Shown here piece after piece: positions 1 to 7,802 of a stretch of 64,000 nt of DNA (position 1 is the stretch's first letter; every line of letters begins with the position of its first letter). The notes beneath the pieces were generated by a model. The model was given only the letters and a program-made list of their open reading frames with translations, searched no databases and was not told where the DNA came from. The translations under genes and the position numbers were made by a program. Source of the stretch: Agrobacterium pusense (GTDB lineage: Bacteria > Pseudomonadota > Alphaproteobacteria > Rhizobiales > Rhizobiaceae); contig NZ_FNBB01000002.1 of NCBI RefSeq assembly GCF_900102105.1, positions 62,001-126,000 on the forward strand, given 5' to 3'.

Positions 1-61
1 GCCGCTGCACCGCCCGAGATCGCGCCGACAATCTTCGCATTGCCAAAGCGATCCAACGCAT

Positions 62-118
62 TATTTTACGCAAGTCCTTTGCCCAAAACAGGTAACGTTT
101 TGGGCAGACGTGCTTTAA
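62..118. repeat. Short palindromic intergenic repeat before der
   Basis: A perfect 9-bp inverted repeat, GCCCAAAAC at 81-89 and GTTTTGGGC at 97-105, encloses a 7-base loop. It is followed by a GACGTGCTTTAA-like tail. Palindromes of this shape with a TGCTTTA tail recur between genes in rhizobia (from memory, not searched). No U-run follows, so it is not an obvious terminator. Confidence 0.5.
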
Positions 119-131
119 GGAACCAGGATCA

Positions 132-1562
132 ATGAGCTTCACCGTCGCCATAGTCGGGCGCCCCAATGTCGGCAAGTCCACGCTTTTCAACCGTCTCGTC
201 GGAAAGAAGCTGGCGCTGGTGGATGATACGCCCGGCGTGACCCGCGACCGCCGGCCTGGCGAGGCAAAGCTCGTCGACCTGCGTTTCACCATCATCGATA
301 CCGCCGGTCTGGAGCAATCCGGGCCGGAAACGCTTCAGGGCCGCATGTGGGCCCAGACGGAAGCGGCGATCGACGATGCCGACGTGACACTCTTCGTAGT
401 GGATGCAAAGGCAGGCCTGACGCCGGCCGACGAGACGCTGGCGGAAATGCTGCGACGTCGCGGCAAGCCGGTGGTGCTGGTGGCCAATAAATCCGAAGCG
501 CGCGGTTCCGACGCCGGTTTCTACGATGCCTTCACGCTCGGTCTTGGCGATCCTTGCCCGATCTCGGCCGAACACGGCCAGGGAATGATCGACCTGCGCG
601 ACGCCATTGTCGAGGCGATCGGCGAAGACGTCGCCTTCCCGCCGGAGGTGGACGAGGCGGAAACGGATATCGTTCTGCCACGCAGCGAGCCCGGCAGCGA
701 GGACGAGGAAGACGAAGAGCCCGTCTATGACGAGACCAAGCCGCTGCGCGTCGCCATCATCGGCCGGCCGAATGCGGGCAAGTCGACGCTGATCAACCGT
801 TTCCTCGGCGAAGATCGCCTTTTGACCGGCCCCGAAGCCGGTATCACCCGCGACAGTATTTCCGTCGAATGGGACTGGCGCGGCCGCACCATCAAGATGT
901 TCGATACGGCCGGCATGCGCCGCAAGGCCAAGGTGACGGAGAAGCTGGAAAAGCTCTCTGTTGCGGATTCGCTGCGCTCCATCCGCTTCGCCGAAACCGT
1001 CGTCATCGTGTTCGACAGCACCATTCCGTTCGAAAAGCAGGATTTGCAGCTGGTCGATCTCGTCATCCGCGAAGGCCGCGCCGCCGTGCTCGCCTTCAAC
1101 AAATGGGATCTCGTCGAAGACCCGCAGGCCTATCTGGCCGATCTGCGTGAAAAGACCGAGCGTCTGCTGCCGCAGGCGCGCGGCATTCGCGCCGTGCCGA
1201 TTTCCGGACAGACGGGGTATGGCCTCGACCGGCTGATGCAGAATATCATCGATACCGACAAGGTCTGGAACCGCCGCATCTCCACCGCAAGGCTTAACCG
1301 CTGGCTCGACGCGCAGACCACGCAGCACCCGCCGCCGGCCGTCTCCGGCCGCCGCCTGAAGCTGAAATATATGACGCAGGTCAAGGCCCGCCCGCCCGCC
1401 TTCATGATTTCCTGCACGCGGCCGGAAGCCATTCCGGAGAGCTATACGCGTTATCTCGTCAATGGCCTGCGCAAGGATTTCGACATGCCGGGCGTGCCGA
1501 TCCGCGTGCATTATCGCGGGTCGGACAATCCGTTTGAGAGCAAGGCGAAGAAGAGACGTTGA
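132..1562 (+). CDS. der: Ribosome assembly GTPase Der (EngA)
   Basis: Der is an essential GTPase that acts in maturation of the 50S ribosomal subunit in the cytoplasm. The 476-residue product has the diagnostic tandem G domains. The first P-loop GRPNVGKS lies near residues 9-16 with a DTAG switch. The second P-loop GRPNAGKS lies near 208-215 with DTAGM and NKWD. An acidic linker (residues about 180-200) separates them, and a C-terminal KH-like domain ends in a basic tail (KAKKRR). The G4 motif of domain 1 reads NKSE instead of NKxD, which may loosen guanine specificity there. An AAGGA-containing site precedes the ATG. The length is normal for the family and the identification is secure. Confidence 0.97.
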   Translation: MSFTVAIVGRPNVGKSTLFNRLVGKKLALVDDTPGVTRDRRPGEAKLVDLRFTIIDTAGLEQSGPETLQGRMWAQTEAAIDDADVTLFVVDAKAGLTPADETLAEMLRRRGKPVVLVANKSEARGSDAGFYDAFTLGLGDPCPISAEHGQGMIDLRDAIVEAIGEDVAFPPEVDEAETDIVLPRSEPGSEDEEDEEPVYDETKPLRVAIIGRPNAGKSTLINRFLGEDRLLTGPEAGITRDSISVEWDWRGRTIKMFDTAGMRRKAKVTEKLEKLSVADSLRSIRFAETVVIVFDSTIPFEKQDLQLVDLVIREGRAAVLAFNKWDLVEDPQAYLADLREKTERLLPQARGIRAVPISGQTGYGLDRLMQNIIDTDKVWNRRISTARLNRWLDAQTTQHPPPAVSGRRLKLKYMTQVKARPPAFMISCTRPEAIPESYTRYLVNGLRKDFDMPGVPIRVHYRGSDNPFESKAKKRR

Positions 1563-1590
1563 TTTCGGCGTGAGACGTCGCGGCAATTTT

Positions 1591-1708
1591 CTTCTCCCTG
1601 CCGGGGAGAAGATGGCCCGAAGGGTCAGATGAGGGGGCAAGCTCTCCGTATATCGCTGGCCTAGCCCCCTCATCCCGCTGCCGCGGACTTCTCCCCCTCG
1701 GGGAGAAG
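1591..1708. repeat. Large inverted-repeat intergenic element
   Basis: Two arms of about 46 bp face each other: cttctccctgccggggagaag followed by a gatgagggggc end (1591-1638), and its imperfect reverse complement (1664-1708). Each arm also contains its own small palindrome around ccggggag or ccctcgggg. This is the architecture of rhizobial intergenic mosaic (RIME-like) elements. It lies between der and the DUF2026 gene and carries no open frame. Confidence 0.75.
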
Positions 1709-1758
1709 AAACAAGCGGCGGACGCTCATCCAACGCCTTGTTTTGAAGAGTAAAAATC

Positions 1759-2367
1759 ATGCTGATCAAGCAGACCGACTATCAGCGGATCTACCGCGTC
1801 ATCAACAGCCTGCTCCTCGCCCAGAATGCCGATCCCGCTTCGGCCTCGATGTATTTCAGCACTTTCGGCGCCTTCATCCTGCAGCAGCACTACAAGGTGA
1901 AAGCGGTGCCGAAGGGCGGGCTTGCGGCCTACAATCTTGGCGGAAAGGTGCTCCTGTTCGCGGATCATCGCGACGATGGTTACGTGACAGGTGCGGGCGA
2001 GAATTTCCACTGCTGGATCGAGGCCGATGGCTGGGCGATCGATTTCATGGCGCCGGCTTTTGCCGATAGCGCCCGGGGGCTGTCGGTGCCGGCAAAAATG
2101 TTCCAGCGGCCACTCTCCGCCATGGCGGCATCCATCAACGATCTCGGCCAATCCGGCGATTTCTTCTATCGTTCGGAGCCTGAAGCAACAGCCAGGCGCT
2201 TTGCCGAATGGCACAAACAGGCGGCGATCGGAGATATGGCAAGCGTCGCCGCCAACTGGTTCCGCAAGTCACCCAAGCAGATGGCCGCATCTCTTTCGGT
2301 CAAGGACCGAGACGGAAAGGAACGGGCCGTGCCGCTGACGGGCGAATCTCTGGTCGGTGCCTGGTAG
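1759..2367 (+). CDS. DUF2026 family protein
   Basis: The 202-residue protein looks like the DUF2026 family, whose function is unknown. It is soluble, with no signal peptide or membrane segment. A central stretch, ENFHCWIEADGWAIDFMAP (about residues 79-97), resembles the Cys/His-containing core of transglutaminase-like folds, with HCW placed like a catalytic region, but that comparison is inference only. The gene stands alone after an intergenic repeat, and its ribosome-binding site is weak (gaagag). Family membership is from recall of the sequence pattern. Confidence 0.75.
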   Translation: MLIKQTDYQRIYRVINSLLLAQNADPASASMYFSTFGAFILQQHYKVKAVPKGGLAAYNLGGKVLLFADHRDDGYVTGAGENFHCWIEADGWAIDFMAPAFADSARGLSVPAKMFQRPLSAMAASINDLGQSGDFFYRSEPEATARRFAEWHKQAAIGDMASVAANWFRKSPKQMAASLSVKDRDGKERAVPLTGESLVGAW

Positions 2368-2537
2368 GCACCGGTTTATCGGACTAAAGGACGGCCAGCG
2401 TAATCTCGCGGCAGCCGCCTGACGTCAATCAGCAGCCCGACCCCGTTCTAAAGATAACGGCAGTCGCGTCCTGATCGCCTTGTGACATTCCCGATCGGTT
2501 TCGTCCACTATCCCTGAAGAAAATCTCGGGGATCGAC

Positions 2538-3587
2538 TCATGCAAGTTGGGAGCGGGAGAGCAGCGGCAGCGATTTGCCAGCGGCATGAATGACATTGTC
2601 GAGGAATTGCCTGGATGCCTTTTCCCAGCTGTAGCTCCTGGAGAGCGCCAGCGCCGCCTGGGGCGAACAATGAAGGGCGGCAAGACAGGCATCGCGAAGA
2701 TTGTCGTCCAGCGCTCCGGCCGCCGGGTTGCCGCCAAGGATGTCGATTGGTCCGGTAACGGGGAAGGCGGCCACGGGCACGCCGCTTGCCAGAGCTTCCA
2801 GAATGGTGTTGCCGAAGGTGTCTGTCTTGGACGGGAAAACGAAGACATCGGCCTGCGCATAGGCGTCGGCAAGATCCTCGCCGGTCTTGACGCCGGTGAA
2901 AAGGACGTCAGGGTATTTTTCCTGCAATTCATGGCGGGCGGGGCCGTCGCCGATGACGACCTTAGATCCCGGCAGGTCGAGATCGAGGAATTCCGGCAGG
3001 TTCTTCTCCACCGCTACACGTCCCACGGTCATGAAAATCGGTCTTGGCAGGTCGAAGGGCAGCTTTGCCTTCGGGCGGGGATGGAAAAGCTCGGCGTCGA
3101 TGCCGCGGCTCCAGCGCTTGAGGTTGCGCACGCCGCGCGCCTCCAGTTCTGTCTCAAGGCTTGGCGTCGCCACCATGCAGGTATTGCCGCCATTGTGGAA
3201 CCAGCGCACGAAGGCATAAAGCCAGCTTTCCGGCACGGGAAAGCGCGCCGCCACATATTCGGGGAAGCGGGTGTGATAGCTGGTTGAAAAACGCATGCGG
3301 TTCTTTACGCACCAGCGCCGCGCCATGAAACCCAGCGGCCCTTCTGTGGCAATATGCACGAAGGAGGGCTGGCTTTTTTCGATCTCCGCCGCCACGCGGC
3401 GATAGCCGGCAACCGAAAGGCGGATTTCCGGATAGGTGGGGCAGGGAATGCTGTAAAAACTCTGCGGCGTCACCATGCGCACGTCGACGCCGAGCCGCGC
3501 GAGTTCGGTATTGGTGTTTTCGATCGAGCGAACCACGCCGTTGACCTGCGGGTGCCAGGCATCTGTGACAATCGTGATTCTCGTCAT
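2538..3587 (-). CDS. Family 4 glycosyltransferase, probable glycolipid synthase
   Basis: A 349-residue GT-B, GT4-type glycosyltransferase. The N-terminal Rossmann half begins TRITIVTDAWHPQVNGVVRS, the usual start of DAG/GDP-mannose-type GT4 enzymes. The C-terminal half has the nucleotide-sugar motif FVFPSKTDTFGNTILEALASGVPVAAFP. No membrane segment is seen. The ATG at 3587 is preferred over an upstream GTG at 3593, because a CAGGAT site sits about 9 bases before it. A candidate Pho box lies 74 bp upstream. An A. tumefaciens GT4 enzyme making glucosyl- and glucuronosyl-diacylglycerol under phosphate starvation is known, and this gene is a good candidate for its homologue. A mannosyltransferase role cannot be excluded. 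Confidence 0.82.
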   Translation of the reverse strand: MTRITIVTDAWHPQVNGVVRSIENTNTELARLGVDVRMVTPQSFYSIPCPTYPEIRLSVAGYRRVAAEIEKSQPSFVHIATEGPLGFMARRWCVKNRMRFSTSYHTRFPEYVAARFPVPESWLYAFVRWFHNGGNTCMVATPSLETELEARGVRNLKRWSRGIDAELFHPRPKAKLPFDLPRPIFMTVGRVAVEKNLPEFLDLDLPGSKVVIGDGPARHELQEKYPDVLFTGVKTGEDLADAYAQADVFVFPSKTDTFGNTILEALASGVPVAAFPVTGPIDILGGNPAAGALDDNLRDACLAALHCSPQAALALSRSYSWEKASRQFLDNVIHAAGKSLPLLSRSQLA

Positions 3588-3660
3588 GAACACCGATCCT
3601 GCTCATCTGCGCACGGGCGAATCCCCATTGCCCGGCTTCCGCCCGTATATGCGGCGCGCT

Positions 3661-3679
3661 TGTTACAGGATCATGTCAG
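3661..3679 (-). promoter_or_regulatory. Candidate Pho box (PhoB site)
   Basis: Read on the minus strand the sequence is CTGACAT-GATC-CTGTAAC. This is two 7-bp direct repeats with a 4-bp spacer, the layout of the PhoB site CTGTCAT-N4-CTGTCAT. The first repeat matches 6 of 7 bases and the second 5 of 7. It lies in the short gap between the kinase gene and the glycosyltransferase, 74 bp before the glycosyltransferase ATG. Confidence 0.6.
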
Positions 3680-3725
3680 GGTCTGTGACGGCTGCAAAAC
3701 CTTGTTTGCTGGCCGGGCGTGGCGG

Positions 3726-4646
3726 CTATCCGACGAGAGGGAGCAATTCGGGGCTGATCAGCGCGCCGTGGTGGCCAATCACGGTTGCGGCGGCCCTTGC
3801 CGCAAAGGTGGCCGCTTCCTCCGGTGAGTTACCGGTCACGTAGCGGGCAAGGAAGGCGCCGTTGAAACTGTCGCCGGCGCTCGTCGTGTCCACCACCTCA
3901 ACGGCCTTCATCGCCGGGGCATGGCTGTGGCTGCCGCCAAAATCGAGTGTTGCGCCTTTGGCGCCGTCCTTCACAACGATGTTTTCAACACCGAGCGAAC
4001 GGTAACGGGCAATGGTCGCTTCCACGGAGGTATCGCCGAAATGGCTCGCCTCGTCGTCGAAGCTCGGCATGACAAGCGTCGCGGCGCGGGCGCCATTGGA
4101 GATCGTCTCCAGCATGATGTCCTTGTCCGCCCAGAGGCGCGGGCGGATGTTGGGATCGAAGACCACGAGCTTACCGGCCGCCCTGGCGCGGCGCAGTTCC
4201 GCAAGGAATGTATCGACATCATGGGCGGAGGCGAGGATGGCGAGCGTAATGCCGGAGAAATAGACGACGTCGGCGTTTTCGACCGTTTTGCGCAGGTGGT
4301 CCGCGTCCGCAGCGAGCTGTCTTGCCGCCGCGGCATTGCGCCAGTAGCTGAAGGTGCGTTCGCCGTCTTTCAGGTTGATCAGGTAAAGGCCGGGCGTGCC
4401 GCCCTTGATGCGGCGGATTTTTTCCGTGCCGATGCCGGCTTCCCCAATGAATGCCAGCATGTCTTCCGAAAGCGGATCGTCGCCGAGTGCGGTGAAATAA
4501 TCGACGGACCAGTCCTCCGGCAGGCAGGCGCGCGCATACCAGGCGGTATTGAAGGTGTCGCCGGCAAAACCCTTACGCAGCAGCCCGTTGCCGGCCTGCG
4601 ACAGTTCCACCATACATTCGCCAATCGACAGAAATCGTCCGCCCAC
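3726..4646 (-). CDS. kdgK: PfkB-family sugar kinase, KdgK-like
   Basis: A ribokinase/PfkB-family kinase of about 306 residues, most like 2-dehydro-3-deoxygluconokinase, which phosphorylates KDG for entry into the Entner-Doudoroff pathway. The family signature with the catalytic Asp, DTTSAGDSFNGAFLARY, is near residue 255. The start is taken as GTG at 4646, giving VGGRFLSIGECMVEL. It is preceded by GGGAGGAT at 6-base spacing and begins exactly where the conserved first strand begins. The in-frame ATG 60 bases upstream adds an unconserved basic tail. It is divergent from the alpha-glucosidase gene. The exact sugar substrate is an inference from the family. Confidence 0.8.
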   Translation of the reverse strand: MGGRFLSIGECMVELSQAGNGLLRKGFAGDTFNTAWYARACLPEDWSVDYFTALGDDPLSEDMLAFIGEAGIGTEKIRRIKGGTPGLYLINLKDGERTFSYWRNAAAARQLAADADHLRKTVENADVVYFSGITLAILASAHDVDTFLAELRRARAAGKLVVFDPNIRPRLWADKDIMLETISNGARAATLVMPSFDDEASHFGDTSVEATIARYRSLGVENIVVKDGAKGATLDFGGSHSHAPAMKAVEVVDTTSAGDSFNGAFLARYVTGNSPEEAATFAARAAATVIGHHGALISPELLPLVG

Positions 4647-4801
4647 GCCGTTATCCTCCCGTTTATTCCAGCCATGCGGCTTACGACGAGTGCGCGCTGC
4701 TGACAAGGTGGTTTTGGCCGTTTGTGCAGGTGCGAAGTTAAGGTTTACGCGGAGGCGGCTGCTTTATATTCTCTCCGTCAGACACGATCAGGAGATTGCC
4801 G

Positions 4802-6466
4802 ATGACGTTATCCCATGCCCCGGTCCACAAACCCCAAGCGCAATCGGACTGGTGGAAGGGAGCGGTGATCTATCAGGTCTATCCGCGTTCGTTTCAGGAC
4901 ACGACGGGCGACGGCTATGGTGATCTCGCCGGCGTGACCAAGCGCTTGCCATACATCGCCTCGCTCGGTGTCGACGCAATCTGGCTTTCGCCCTTCTTCA
5001 CCTCGCCCATGGCGGATATGGGCTATGACGTCTCGGATTATCGCAATGTCGATCCGCTGTTCGGCACGCTCACTGATTTCGATGCGCTGATGGCCGAGGC
5101 GCATCGTCTCGGCTTGAAGGTCATCATCGACCAGGTCATCTCGCACACGTCGGACCAGCATCCATGGTTCGTGGACAGCCGGGCGAGCCGGACGAACAGC
5201 AAGGCCGACTGGTATGTGTGGGCCAATCCCAAACCGGACGGCACGGCACCGACGAACTGGCTTTCAGTTTTTGGCGGGCCGGCCTGGGAGTGGGATGGTG
5301 TGCGCAAGCAATATTACATGCACAGCTTCCTGACGTCGCAACCGGACCTGAACTTCCACAATCCCGAGGTTCAGGATGCGCTGCTGGAAACGGTACGCTT
5401 CTGGCTGGATCGCGGCGTGGACGGTTTCCGGCTCGATACCGTCAATCACTATTTCCACGACAAGCTCCTGCGTGACAACCCGCCGCTGTTCGACGAGGAA
5501 AGCTTCGGGCTCGACGCTTCCGACGTCAATCCCTACGGCATGCAGGACCATCTCTATGACAAGACCCGGCCGGAAAATATCGGATTCCTGAAGCGCTTCC
5601 GCGCACTGCTCGATGAGTATGAGGGCCGCGCCACCGTGGGTGAAGTGGGTGACGGCGCGCGGTCGTTGAAGACCGTTGCTGCTTACACATCCGGCAACGA
5701 CAAGCTCAACATGTGCTACACCTTCGACCTTCTGGGGCCGGATTTCACCGCCAAACACATCCGCGGGTCGGTCGAGACTTTCGGCAAGGTGGTGACGGAC
5801 GGGTGGGTCTGCTGGGCCTTTTCCAACCATGACGTGGTGCGCCATCTCAGCCGGTTTTCGGAAGGCGCCGAAGAACAGACGCGGGTTGCCAAGCTTGCCA
5901 TCTGCGTTCTCGCCAGCCTGCGCGGGTCCATTTGCCTCTATCAGGGCGAGGAACTTGGCTTGACGGAGGCTGAGCTGGCTTTCGCTGATTTGCGTGACCC
6001 CTATGGCATCCGCTTCTGGCCAGCCTTCAAGGGGCGCGATGGATGCCGCACGCCGATGGTGTGGGAAACAGGCAAGCAGAATTCCGGCTTTTCGACCGCT
6101 GAAAAACCGTGGCTGCCGGTGCCCTATGCGCATGCCATGCACGCCGCGGATGCGCAGGAACGAAGGCCGGACTCGATACTGAACCATTACCGGGCGGTTC
6201 TGTCGTTCCGGAAAAGCCATGGCGCGCTGCGTGACGGGGACATGACGTTCCTGAAAACAAATCTCGACGTGCTGGCCTTCACGCGTCACAAGGGCGAGCA
6301 TACGCTGCTTTTCGTTTTCAACCTGACGCGCAAGCCGGTGGAGTTTCCCATCCCCAAGGGCATGAACGTGACGACAATCCTGCCGATGCCGGGTTTCGAG
6401 CCGCTGTTTGATGGCGGCATCGTCAAGCTTGAGGGGCTGGACGTGTTTTGCGGGAGCATTGAATGA
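4802..6466 (+). CDS. GH13 alpha-glucosidase
   Basis: A cytoplasmic alpha-glucosidase of 554 residues in the oligo-1,6-glucosidase branch of GH13. It starts in family style with DWWKGAVIYQVYPRSF. The catalytic set is present: nucleophile Asp212 in GFRLDT, acid/base Glu281 in VGEVGD, and the third Asp344 in SNHDVVR. The C-terminal beta domain ends at about residue 554. The ATG at 4802, seven bases after AGGAG, is preferred over an in-frame TTG at 4796. It probably hydrolyses sucrose, maltose or trehalulose-type disaccharides, but no transporter genes are adjacent to fix the substrate. Its stop overlaps the start of the next gene by ATGA, so the two are translationally coupled. Confidence 0.9.
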   Translation: MTLSHAPVHKPQAQSDWWKGAVIYQVYPRSFQDTTGDGYGDLAGVTKRLPYIASLGVDAIWLSPFFTSPMADMGYDVSDYRNVDPLFGTLTDFDALMAEAHRLGLKVIIDQVISHTSDQHPWFVDSRASRTNSKADWYVWANPKPDGTAPTNWLSVFGGPAWEWDGVRKQYYMHSFLTSQPDLNFHNPEVQDALLETVRFWLDRGVDGFRLDTVNHYFHDKLLRDNPPLFDEESFGLDASDVNPYGMQDHLYDKTRPENIGFLKRFRALLDEYEGRATVGEVGDGARSLKTVAAYTSGNDKLNMCYTFDLLGPDFTAKHIRGSVETFGKVVTDGWVCWAFSNHDVVRHLSRFSEGAEEQTRVAKLAICVLASLRGSICLYQGEELGLTEAELAFADLRDPYGIRFWPAFKGRDGCRTPMVWETGKQNSGFSTAEKPWLPVPYAHAMHAADAQERRPDSILNHYRAVLSFRKSHGALRDGDMTFLKTNLDVLAFTRHKGEHTLLFVFNLTRKPVEFPIPKGMNVTTILPMPGFEPLFDGGIVKLEGLDVFCGSIE

Positions 6467-6918
6467 GCGGGACTTTCGACGTCCGAAATGCTGGCGACTA
6501 TCCGGATGACTGGTGCCTTCTGCGACACCGTCTCTGGCCCGATACGGCGCCTGAAGACCATCGGGCTGAGTTGCAGGACGTTTGCGAAACCGGGGCTGGA
6601 TTTATCGTTCACGATCTTGCCGGATCGGCCATTGGTTTTGCCGAGGTCAGCCTGCGGCGGGATTACGTCAACGGCTGCGATACGTCACCCGTGGCGTTTC
6701 TTGAGGGAATCTACGTGGAGGAGGCGTTTCGCAGGCAGGGCGTCGCCGCCCTTCTGGTGGAGCAGGTGACCCGATGGGCCATCGACCAAGGCGTCAGCGA
6801 ACTTGCCTCCGATGCCGATATCGCCAATCTCAGCTCCCATCGCATGCATGCGGCTCTCGGATTTGAGGAAACGGAGCGCGTCGTTTATTTTCGCAGGTCG
6901 CTGATCCCGAAGCGATAA
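6463..6918 (+). CDS. Aminoglycoside 6'-N-acetyltransferase-like GNAT enzyme
   Basis: A 151-residue GNAT acetyltransferase with the pattern of AAC(6')-I enzymes: an N-terminal LRHRLWPD motif, FLEGIYVEEAFRRQGVAALLVEQV (acetyl-CoA-binding motif A, about residues 79-102), ELASDADIANLSSHRMHAALGFEETERVVYFRR at the end. These enzymes acetylate the 6'-amino group of aminoglycosides, but chromosomal members may have other physiological substrates. Its ATG overlaps the stop of the alpha-glucosidase gene (ATGA), so it is expressed from the same message. No mobile element is nearby, so it looks intrinsic rather than acquired. Confidence 0.85.
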   Translation: MSGTFDVRNAGDYPDDWCLLRHRLWPDTAPEDHRAELQDVCETGAGFIVHDLAGSAIGFAEVSLRRDYVNGCDTSPVAFLEGIYVEEAFRRQGVAALLVEQVTRWAIDQGVSELASDADIANLSSHRMHAALGFEETERVVYFRRSLIPKR

Positions 6919-7183
6919 GCTGCCTGTGCTGATCCGCGAAGAGTCTCTGGCTGCGGGGCGGGTTGCCACCGCCGCATGTGACGTCATGGCTTTGTCTTAA
7001 CGTCGTAACGAAGCTATTTAAGTATATTCATAATTTAGAATGTTTATATTGTCGTTTTTCCTCCGCATAAATAATGGTTTCGCATTTATTTCGGCTGTAC
7101 TGCAAGTCTTGGGCAAGCTTTCGGCGTCAAACATCGAGTCCTGCATATTTCCATCACCACTCGTTAGTGAAGCAGGAATTGTC

Positions 7184-7735
7184 ATGTCCGTTTCAATCAA
7201 GAATTTCAATCGACCCAACAGCGGTAATACTAGGTCCTCAGGCGGCAAAGCCAAGGCTGCCCTTCCGTCCATCCGCGATGTATTTCCTGCCGGGAAATCG
7301 GCGGCCCGCACATCCTCATCGACGCCAGCGGCAAAAACCTCTTCGTCCGACTATATCGCGTCGCCCGCTTTCATGCGGAATCTGAAAGCGAAGCTCTCGT
7401 TGGCTGGCGACGATCCGGCGCAATATCTGCGCGCCCGGGCAATGGTAGGCGCTCTCGAGCGCGGGGCCCTGCAGGTTACCAATCCCACTCAGGGTAAAAC
7501 GATCAATGCGTGGGATCCCAACCAGAAAAAAGCAACGCCGACCACAGCTACCGATACCGCCAAGACCAACTGGGTCGACTTCCTCAATACTCAACTGAAG
7601 CGCAGCGAAGACGGTGCGCTTTCCAAGGACGGAAACGGGAGTTACGTCGAAAAGGCGACGGGAAAAAATGCCTATTTCGGCAGGGTCGCGGGCAAATATT
7701 ATTATGTCACCTGGCCTGCGGAGACGAAGGCATGA
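7184..7735 (+). CDS. Hypothetical protein, low-complexity N terminus
   Basis: I do not recognise this 183-residue protein. Residues 1-60 are rich in Ser, Ala, Lys and Pro and look disordered. A more ordered part follows, beginning SDYIASPAFMRNLKAKLSLAGDDPAQYLRARAM (about 62-94) and ending with aromatic KYYYVTW. There is no signal peptide or membrane segment. The ATG at 7184 follows a short AGGA at 6-base spacing. An upstream in-frame ATG at 7040 would add a hydrophobic but AT-rich stretch that is likely untranslated. The 5' region (about 7000-7180) is clearly more AT-rich than its neighbours. Codon use inside the frame is normal for this genome, which supports a real gene. Confidence 0.55.
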   Translation: MSVSIKNFNRPNSGNTRSSGGKAKAALPSIRDVFPAGKSAARTSSSTPAAKTSSSDYIASPAFMRNLKAKLSLAGDDPAQYLRARAMVGALERGALQVTNPTQGKTINAWDPNQKKATPTTATDTAKTNWVDFLNTQLKRSEDGALSKDGNGSYVEKATGKNAYFGRVAGKYYYVTWPAETKA

Positions 7736-7802
7736 GGCCGCGCCAGCGGCCTCAAAAACGGAGGCGAAGCGTTCTTCGCTGCCGCTAGTCGCCAAGCCAC
7801 CA

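Noticed and set aside
7030..7045. TTTAGAATG near the start of the unknown gene, like half of an Irr (ICE) box
   Set aside because: Only one half matches TTTAGAA-N-TTCTAAA, the region is AT-rich, and the gene has no link to iron.
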